Source: an uncultured Ruminococcus sp. (GTDB lineage Bacteria > Bacillota > Clostridia > Oscillospirales > Ruminococcaceae). Taken from it: DNA of 6,669 nucleotides. A program made the translations under genes and the position numbers. The notes beneath the pieces were generated by a model. That model was not told the DNA's origin, did not search any database, and saw nothing but the letters and a program-made list of their open reading frames with translations. This document shows, piece by piece, positions 1-3,907 of the stretch (the first letter of the stretch is position 1; every line of letters begins with the position of its first letter). The stretch is from assembly GCA_947167535.1 (NCBI GenBank), contig CAMVIL010000068.1, positions 1 through 6,669 of the forward strand, given 5' to 3'.

Positions 1-1145
1 GCCACGTTGACCACGGCAAGACCACTCTTACCGCTGCTATCACCAAGACCCTCGCAATGAAGGGTCAGGCTCAGTATGAGGCTTATGACATGATCGATAA
101 GGCTCCTGAGGAGAGAGAAAGAGGTATCACAATCAACACCGCTCACGTTGAGTATGAGACTGACGCTCGTCACTATGCTCACGTTGACTGCCCGGGACAT
201 GCTGACTATGTAAAGAACATGATCACCGGTGCTGCTCAGATGGACGGTGCTATCCTCGTTGTTGCTGCTTCTGACGGCCCTATGGCTCAGACAAAGGAAC
301 ATCTCCTTCTTGCTCGTCAGGTTGGCGTTCCTGCAATCGTTGTATTCATGAACAAGGCTGACCAGGTTGACGATCCTGAGCTGCTCGAGCTCGTTGAGAT
401 GGACATCCGTGACCTGCTCTCCAGCTATGACTTCCCTGGCGATGATACTCCTATCATCATCGGTTCTGCTCTGGCTGCACTCGAGGCTCCGGACGATATC
501 ACCAACGAAGCTTACAAGCCGATCATCGATCTGATGAACGCTGTAGACGAGTTCATTCCTTCTCCTGAGAGAGACGACGCTAAGCCCTTCCTGATGCCTA
601 TCGAGGATACTATGACCATCTCCGGCCGTGGTACCGTTGTTACCGGTAGAGTTGAGAGAGGCCGCCTGAACGTTAACGAGCAGGTTGAGATCGTTGGTCT
701 TTCCGATGAGAAGCAGACCACTGTTGTTACCGGTCTTGAGATGTTCAGAAAGACTCTGGACTTCTGTGAGGCTGGCGATAACGTAGGCGCTCTGCTCCGT
801 GGTATCACCAGAGACCAGGTTGAAAGAGGACAGGTTCTCTGCAAGCCCGGTTCCATTCACCCCCACACCAAGTTCTCCGGTCAGGTTTACGTTCTGAAGA
901 AGGAAGAGGGCGGCCGTCATACTCCTTTCTTCAACAACTACAGACCTCAGTTCTATTTCAGAACTACCGACGTTACCGGCGTTATCACTCTTCCTGCTGA
1001 CAAGGAAATGTGCATGCCTGGCGATAACGTACAGATGGACGTTGAGCTCATCACTCCTATCGCTATTGAAGAGGGTCTGCGTTTCGCTATCCGTGAGGGT
1101 GGCAGAACCGTAGGTTCCGGCGTTGTTACTGCTATCAACGAGTAA
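1..1145 (+). CDS. tuf: Translation elongation factor Tu (EF-Tu), 5'-truncated
   Basis: EF-Tu is the cytoplasmic GTPase that carries aminoacyl-tRNA to the ribosomal A site. The frame is open from base 3 (bases 1-2 finish a Gly codon) to TAA at 1143-1145, giving 380 visible residues; compared with the usual ~395-400, about 19 N-terminal residues lie upstream of the window. All GTPase motifs are present: the P-loop GHVDHGKT at the very start, switch [15 protein letters not shown] of G3, NKAD of G4 and GSAL of G5. Domains 2 and 3 follow, including [30 protein letters not shown] and the C-terminal [16 protein letters not shown]. The ATG at 57 is internal and is not the true start. Codon use is strongly biased (GTT, GCT, CTC), as expected for a highly expressed gene. 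A terminator follows 20 bases after the stop, so it is the last gene of its transcript. No truncation or frameshift is seen inside the visible part. Confidence 0.98.
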   Translation, partial: HVDHGKTTLTAAITKTLAMKGQAQYEAYDMIDKAPEERERGITINTAHVEYETDARHYAHVDCPGHADYVKNMITGAAQMDGAILVVAASDGPMAQTKEHLLLARQVGVPAIVVFMNKADQVDDPELLELVEMDIRDLLSSYDFPGDDTPIIIGSALAALEAPDDITNEAYKPIIDLMNAVDEFIPSPERDDAKPFLMPIEDTMTISGRGTVVTGRVERGRLNVNEQVEIVGLSDEKQTTVVTGLEMFRKTLDFCEAGDNVGALLRGITRDQVERGQVLCKPGSIHPHTKFSGQVYVLKKEEGGRHTPFFNNYRPQFYFRTTDVTGVITLPADKEMCMPGDNVQMDVELITPIAIEEGLRFAIREGGRTVGSGVVTAINE

Positions 1146-1164
1146 TTAATACTCTTAATAGAAG

Positions 1165-1196
1165 AAAGCGGAAGTCGTAAGGCTTCCGCTTTTTTT
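1165..1196 (+). terminator. Rho-independent terminator of tuf, possibly bidirectional
   Basis: A perfect 10-bp stem (1165-1174, AAAGCGGAAG, with 1183-1192, CTTCCGCTTT) closes an 8-base loop. A run of seven T (1190-1196) overlaps the 3' arm. This is a textbook intrinsic terminator 20 bases after the tuf stop. Read on the minus strand, the same hairpin is followed by TTTCTTCT, so it can also serve the convergent minus-strand gene, whose stop is at 1216-1218 and which has no other hairpin in between. Confidence 0.93.
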
Positions 1197-1215
1197 GTGC
1201 TTATATATGTTTTTT

Positions 1216-3501
1216 TCAGGTGTTGTGCTCGGCTGCGAACTGCTCGAAGTCCTCGGCGGGCATGGGTTTTGAGAAGTAGTAGCCCTGGAACATGGCACAG
1301 CCCATGTCCGACAGCTGTCTGTACTGCTGTTCCGTCTCGACGCCCTCGGTCAGCGAGAGAATGTTCAGGTCGTCGGAGAGCCTGATGACGTTCTTGATGA
1401 TGGTGTTCGCTTTCTCCTCGTCGTCGGACTGGGAGAGGAACTTCATGTCTATCTTCAGCACGTCGACTGGCATATCCTTGAGCATATTCAGCGACGAGTA
1501 GCCGCTTCCGAAGTCGTCCATCTCGACGATGAAGCCGTCCTTTCTGAGCTCGGCGAGGGTCGCCATTCGCTCTGCGGAGTCGGTCATCATCACCGTCTCG
1601 GTGATCTCGATCCGAAGCTTCGAGGGCTCGATGCCGAACTCCTCCACCAGCTGTCTGATCTCGGCGGTGACGTCGAAGAAGTAGAAGTCCTTCGGCGAAA
1701 TGTTCACCGAGATGAACATATCCTTGCAGATGCCTTTCCAGCCCGAAAGTATCTCGCAGGCGCACCGCCAGATGTGACGGTCGACTTCCACTATCATGCC
1801 GTTCTTCTCAAAGACGGGGATGAAGGACGCGGGGGACATAAAGCCGAACTCGGGGTGTATCCACCTCGCCAGCGCCTCGGCGCCGACTACCCTGCCCGAG
1901 CGGTCGGTGATGGGCTGGAGGTAGGGACGAATCTGCATCTGCGCCAGCGCCTCGGGGAGCACAGCGGAGATCTTCTGATCCCAGAGCACCTTCTCCCGCA
2001 CCTTGGCGTCGTAGTAGACGATGTGGGTCTTGTACTCGTCGGTGATCCTCGAGAGGGAGAGGTGCGCTCGGTCGAACATGACCGAGATATCGGTAGAGCG
2101 GTCGGTGATCTCATAGACGCCGAGATGTATCAGCAGGTGGTGCTCCACACTGCCGTCGGTGACGATAAATCCCGACAGCTCCTTGTCGGCGCGCTCCGCA
2201 TTGAAATCCTCCTCTGGCAGGATGACGCCGAAGGTATCCCCTGCCAGCCTTCCGTACAGGCACTTTTCGTTGAAGTGGGTCTGCATCATGTTCGCCACCT
2301 GCTTGAGAGCTATGTCTCCGAAGGCGGAACCGAAGATGTCGTTGACTATCTTGAAATTCTTGATGTCGACAAATATCGCAAGGTAACGGGTGTCGGTGTT
2401 CTCGTCCAGCATCTTTCTTATGCGGTAGAAGAGATACTGCTTGGTGTACAGCCCCGTGAGGCTGTCATGGGTGGAGCTGTAAAGCTCCCGCTTTACCCTG
2501 AGTTCCTCCTCGGTGATGTCGCGTATCGTCAGGAACGACCCCGCCAGATGCTTTTTGTCGGCGCTCACCGAGCGGTTGGTGATGACGTAGAATCTTGCGT
2601 CGTCACCGGTGCCGATGGTCTTTTTCTCCGACCAGTCGGACCGTATGTACTCGCGGTCTCCGAAGATGCTCCGAAGAGAGTCGGGGACTCTCTCCAACTC
2701 CTTGTCGGTAAGGTCCAGCATATCAAGAGCCTTTCTGTTCGCCCAGATACATCTTCCCATAGGGTCGTAAACGAACAGCGCGTCGTTCATGTTTGAAGCG
2801 ATGTCCGAAAGCATTCTGTCCAGAAGCCTCAGCGGACGGTAGTAGATGGAGAAGTAGAAAACCAGCAGTCCCACACAGCTTATACCTATCATCGAGCGGT
2901 CGATTGGGGTGCGGGAGAAGATGTAGAAGGCCTGCCAAACGCCCGCTGTCAGTATCGAGATGAGCAGTACGGTGTAGCGTTCCCTGTATATCCTCGCCGT
3001 CCTGAACGCCGCTATCGTAAAGATGAGTATTACGCAGGTCAGCGTGCCGTAATCCACGATGCGGTGTATAGTCTGTCCGAAGTGGGGCACCAGCCTGTAA
3101 TATGGCGAGCCCTCGACCATTATCTTCTCCACGTCGAAAGCGTGCCCGAAGATGATATTCGCTATCATCTGCACCGTATCGGCAGCCAGTGCCAGATACA
3201 CTATCGTAGGCTTCTGGGTGCCGTCGCCTATGCCCTGACAGTACCGGTCGGTAAACCGTATCAGCGCGAACATGACCATGTTCATGCCGAGAAAATAGAT
3301 GTAGAATCCCACGATGGAGAGGGTCTCGTATTTTGAACAGATGATAACAAGATTTCCCGCCACCGGCGGTATGAGCGAGCAGCAAAGCAGCGCCACCGTC
3401 CCGCCTATCGCTCTCTTGGACCTGCGCGCCAACACGATACAGACCATCTGGATTGAGATAAGCAATATAAAAACAAGTGAAAAACCTACCCTTGGGTTCA
3501 T
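1216..3501 (-). CDS. 7TM-PAS-GGDEF-EAL membrane protein, probable c-di-GMP phosphodiesterase with degenerate GGDEF
   Basis: The product is a 761-residue inner-membrane signalling protein. Residues 5-222 hold seven hydrophobic segments (about 5-25, 33-55, 62-83, 98-119, 151-169, 177-195, 203-222), with a longer external loop near 120-150; this resembles the 7TM sensor module found on clostridial histidine kinases and cyclases. A PAS domain follows (about 233-333, with NMNDALFVYDPMGRCIWAN). The GGDEF domain (about 341-500) keeps D379 but its signature is AGDTF (420-424) and no RxxD inhibitory site precedes it, so cyclase activity is unlikely. The EAL domain (about 511-757) is complete: E542 in EALAR, N600, E632 in IEITE, D662-D663 in DDFGSGYSSL, K683, E719 in EGVE and Q739 in QGYYFSKP. 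Known EAL enzymes hydrolyse c-di-GMP to pGpG with these residues. The GGDEF part may act as a GTP-sensing regulatory domain, as reported for some composite proteins; that is inference. The start is fixed by a good ribosome site 8 bases upstream. It converges on tuf and is divergent from the secreted-protein gene. Confidence 0.95.
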   Translation of the reverse strand: MNPRVGFSLVFILLISIQMVCIVLARRSKRAIGGTVALLCCSLIPPVAGNLVIICSKYETLSIVGFYIYFLGMNMVMFALIRFTDRYCQGIGDGTQKPTIVYLALAADTVQMIANIIFGHAFDVEKIMVEGSPYYRLVPHFGQTIHRIVDYGTLTCVILIFTIAAFRTARIYRERYTVLLISILTAGVWQAFYIFSRTPIDRSMIGISCVGLLVFYFSIYYRPLRLLDRMLSDIASNMNDALFVYDPMGRCIWANRKALDMLDLTDKELERVPDSLRSIFGDREYIRSDWSEKKTIGTGDDARFYVITNRSVSADKKHLAGSFLTIRDITEEELRVKRELYSSTHDSLTGLYTKQYLFYRIRKMLDENTDTRYLAIFVDIKNFKIVNDIFGSAFGDIALKQVANMMQTHFNEKCLYGRLAGDTFGVILPEEDFNAERADKELSGFIVTDGSVEHHLLIHLGVYEITDRSTDISVMFDRAHLSLSRITDEYKTHIVYYDAKVREKVLWDQKISAVLPEALAQMQIRPYLQPITDRSGRVVGAEALARWIHPEFGFMSPASFIPVFEKNGMIVEVDRHIWRCACEILSGWKGICKDMFISVNISPKDFYFFDVTAEIRQLVEEFGIEPSKLRIEITETVMMTDSAERMATLAELRKDGFIVEMDDFGSGYSSLNMLKDMPVDVLKIDMKFLSQSDDEEKANTIIKNVIRLSDDLNILSLTEGVETEQQYRQLSDMGCAMFQGYYFSKPMPAEDFEQFAAEHNT

Positions 3502-3509
3502 AGATCTTA

Positions 3510-3516
3510 CTTCCTT
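3510..3516 (-). promoter_or_regulatory. Ribosome binding site of the GGDEF/EAL gene
   Basis: The minus strand reads AAGGAAG here, 8 bases before the ATG whose complement lies at 3499-3501. This supports that start over downstream Met codons, and the first membrane segment begins immediately after it. The bases just 5' (GCAAAG, 3514-3519) could pair with CTTTGC at 3563-3568, which would partly hide the site. Confidence 0.75.
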
Positions 3517-3534
3517 TGCCGAAATGTAAGCCCA

Positions 3535-3563
3535 CGCAATACCGCTTTAGATGCGGCGATGCG
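3535..3563 (-). promoter_or_regulatory. Hairpin in the 5' leader of the GGDEF/EAL mRNA
   Basis: In the minus-strand transcript CGCA pairs with TGCG, then after a 2x2 internal loop GCCGC pairs with GCGGT (one G-U), closing a seven-base loop ATCTAAA. It lies 34 bases or more before the start codon and downstream of the proposed promoter, so it would be in the mRNA leader. I do not recognise it as a named riboswitch. A role in translation control is inference. Confidence 0.45.
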
Positions 3564-3620
3564 CAAAGCACGATCCATTTATATAACAGATTAATATTAC
3601 AAAAAAATTTCCTATTTTTC

Positions 3621-3650
3621 ATTATAGCACATATGTTCTTGACAATGATA
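3621..3650 (-). promoter_or_regulatory. Extended -10 promoter of the GGDEF/EAL gene
   Basis: The minus strand reads TGCTATAAT (complement at 3621-3629), a perfect TATAAT with the TGn extension typical of sigma-A promoters that tolerate a poor -35. No good -35 sits 16-18 bases upstream (ATCATT or TCATTG). Transcription would start near 3614, giving a leader of about 110 bases. The upstream half overlaps the plus-strand promoter at 3639-3667. Confidence 0.6.
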
Positions 3651-3667
3651 TGTCTTTGTGATAACAT
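3639..3667 (+). promoter_or_regulatory. Candidate sigma-A promoter P1 of the secreted-protein gene
   Basis: A perfect -35 TTGACA (3639-3644), an exact 17-bp spacer and TAACAT (3662-3667) with a TGn extension (3659-3661) form a good vegetative promoter. Transcription would begin near 3674, leaving an unusually long leader of about 230 bases before the ATG at 3908. Its -35 lies inside the minus-strand promoter. Confidence 0.6.
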
Positions 3668-3672
3668 AGAAA

Positions 3673-3707
3673 GCAAAATTTTATACATAAGTTAAAATAA
3701 ATTTTGC
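3673..3707. repeat. 9-bp inverted repeat just downstream of P1
   Basis: GCAAAATTT (3673-3681) is matched by AAATTTTGC (3699-3707) across a 17-base gap. It begins at the predicted P1 start point, a position suited to a repressor operator or a weak AT-rich hairpin at the 5' end of the RNA. The right arm overlaps the first TTGCAA hexamer. The function is unknown. Confidence 0.45.
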
Positions 3708-3755
3708 AACAAAGAAGCTATATTGCAATGATTATGAGCGTTTTTGCAATTGCAA
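3704..3755. repeat. Cluster of four TTGCAA palindromic hexamers
   Basis: TTGCAA occurs at 3704-3709, 3723-3728, 3744-3749 and 3750-3755. The first three are 19 and 21 bases apart, about two helical turns; the last two abut to make a perfect 12-bp palindrome TTGCAATTGCAA that overlaps the -35 of promoter P2. The same hexamer on one helix face looks like an operator array, but in AT-rich DNA some copies may be chance. Confidence 0.45.
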
Positions 3756-3778
3756 TCGGTCTTCATTTATAGTATCAT
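3750..3778 (+). promoter_or_regulatory. Candidate promoter P2 of the secreted-protein gene
   Basis: TTGCAA (3750-3755), 17 bases, then TATCAT (3773-3778) matches sigma-A at 4 of 6 and 5 of 6 positions. The start would be near 3785, giving a leader of about 120 bases. An overlapping alternative uses TTGCAA 3744-3749 and TATAGT 3768-3773 with an 18-base spacer. The -35 lies in the 12-bp palindrome, so a protein bound there would block it. Confidence 0.45.
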
Positions 3779-3801
3779 GTTATAGGAGTTGAATAAAAAA
3801 T

Positions 3802-3837
3802 ATGATCATGAGTGAAACATCTTGTCAGTTTCGCTAA
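3802..3837 (+). CDS. Possible 11-codon leader peptide (MIMSETSCQFR)
   Basis: ATG at 3802 opens a frame ending with TAA at 3835-3837, inside the mRNA leader of the secreted-protein gene. An AGGAG (3784-3788) stands 13 bases upstream, longer than usual, which weakens the case. The ORF spans exactly the first leader hairpin, and its stop codon lies in the sequence that can instead pair with 3869-3878. This arrangement fits a translation-coupled attenuator, yet an 11-codon frame can occur by chance. Confidence 0.25.
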   Translation: MIMSETSCQFR

Positions 3838-3888
3838 AACGATGGGTATGAGCAAAAGCTCACGGGGAGTTTTTGCGACGCTTTTTTT
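3811..3888 (+). promoter_or_regulatory. Mutually exclusive leader hairpins with T-run (attenuator-like)
   Basis: Hairpin A pairs AGTGAAAC (3811-3818) with GTTTCGCT (3828-3835), 8 bp with one G-U. Structure B pairs TCGC and AAAAC (3831-3834, 3836-3840) with GTTTT and GCGA (3869-3873, 3875-3878), enclosing a 5-bp hairpin TGAGC-AAAA-GCTCA (3849-3862). A and B share 3831-3835, so they cannot form together. Seven T (3882-3888) follow B after three bases, imperfect for a terminator. I do not recognise a known riboswitch. Switching is inference. Confidence 0.4.
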
Positions 3889-3893
3889 ATTTC

Positions 3894-3899
3894 AGGAGG
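3894..3899 (+). promoter_or_regulatory. Ribosome binding site fixing the secreted-protein start
   Basis: AGGAGG, a consensus Shine-Dalgarno sequence, lies 8 bases before ATG 3908. The nearer ATG at 3903 is only three bases away and its frame stops after six codons, so 3908 is the start. Confidence 0.9.
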
Positions 3900-3907
3900 A
3901 ATATGAA

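Larger units (their letters stand above)
3502..3907. other. 406-bp divergent intergenic control region
   Basis: No protein gene longer than a few codons is convincing in this stretch, which is AT-rich compared with both flanking genes. It separates the start codons of the minus-strand c-di-GMP gene and the plus-strand secreted-protein gene, so it must hold the promoters of both. What I can see: a stable hairpin in the minus-strand leader (3535-3563), an extended -10 promoter for the minus gene, two candidate promoters for the plus gene, a 9-bp inverted repeat, four TTGCAA hexamers, a possible 11-codon ORF and several hairpins in the plus-strand leader. Each is listed separately. Confidence 0.85.

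Noticed and set aside
953..1765. Minus-strand open frame crossing from the EAL gene into tuf
   Set aside because: It overlaps the end of tuf, the terminator and the EAL 3' end in another frame, and is Arg/His-rich like a frame shadow.
1774..2796. Plus-strand open frame opposite the GGDEF/EAL gene
   Set aside because: It is antisense to clearly conserved GGDEF and EAL motifs and has no recognisable domain.
2723..3688. Minus-strand open frame overlapping the 5' half of the GGDEF/EAL gene
   Set aside because: It runs through the promoter region and is a frame-shifted reading of the 7TM/PAS region without its own domain.
3811..3890. c-di-GMP class I or II riboswitch in the leader of the secreted-protein gene
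   Set aside because: It would fit the neighbouring phosphodiesterase, but the conserved class I segments (GGGCAAA, CGCAAAGC) and the class II core (GGAAAC with GGGUUUAAA) are not present.
3861..3890. TPP riboswitch suggested by CACGGGGAG and GCGACGCT
   Set aside because: The required CTGAGA element and the distal conserved half are missing.
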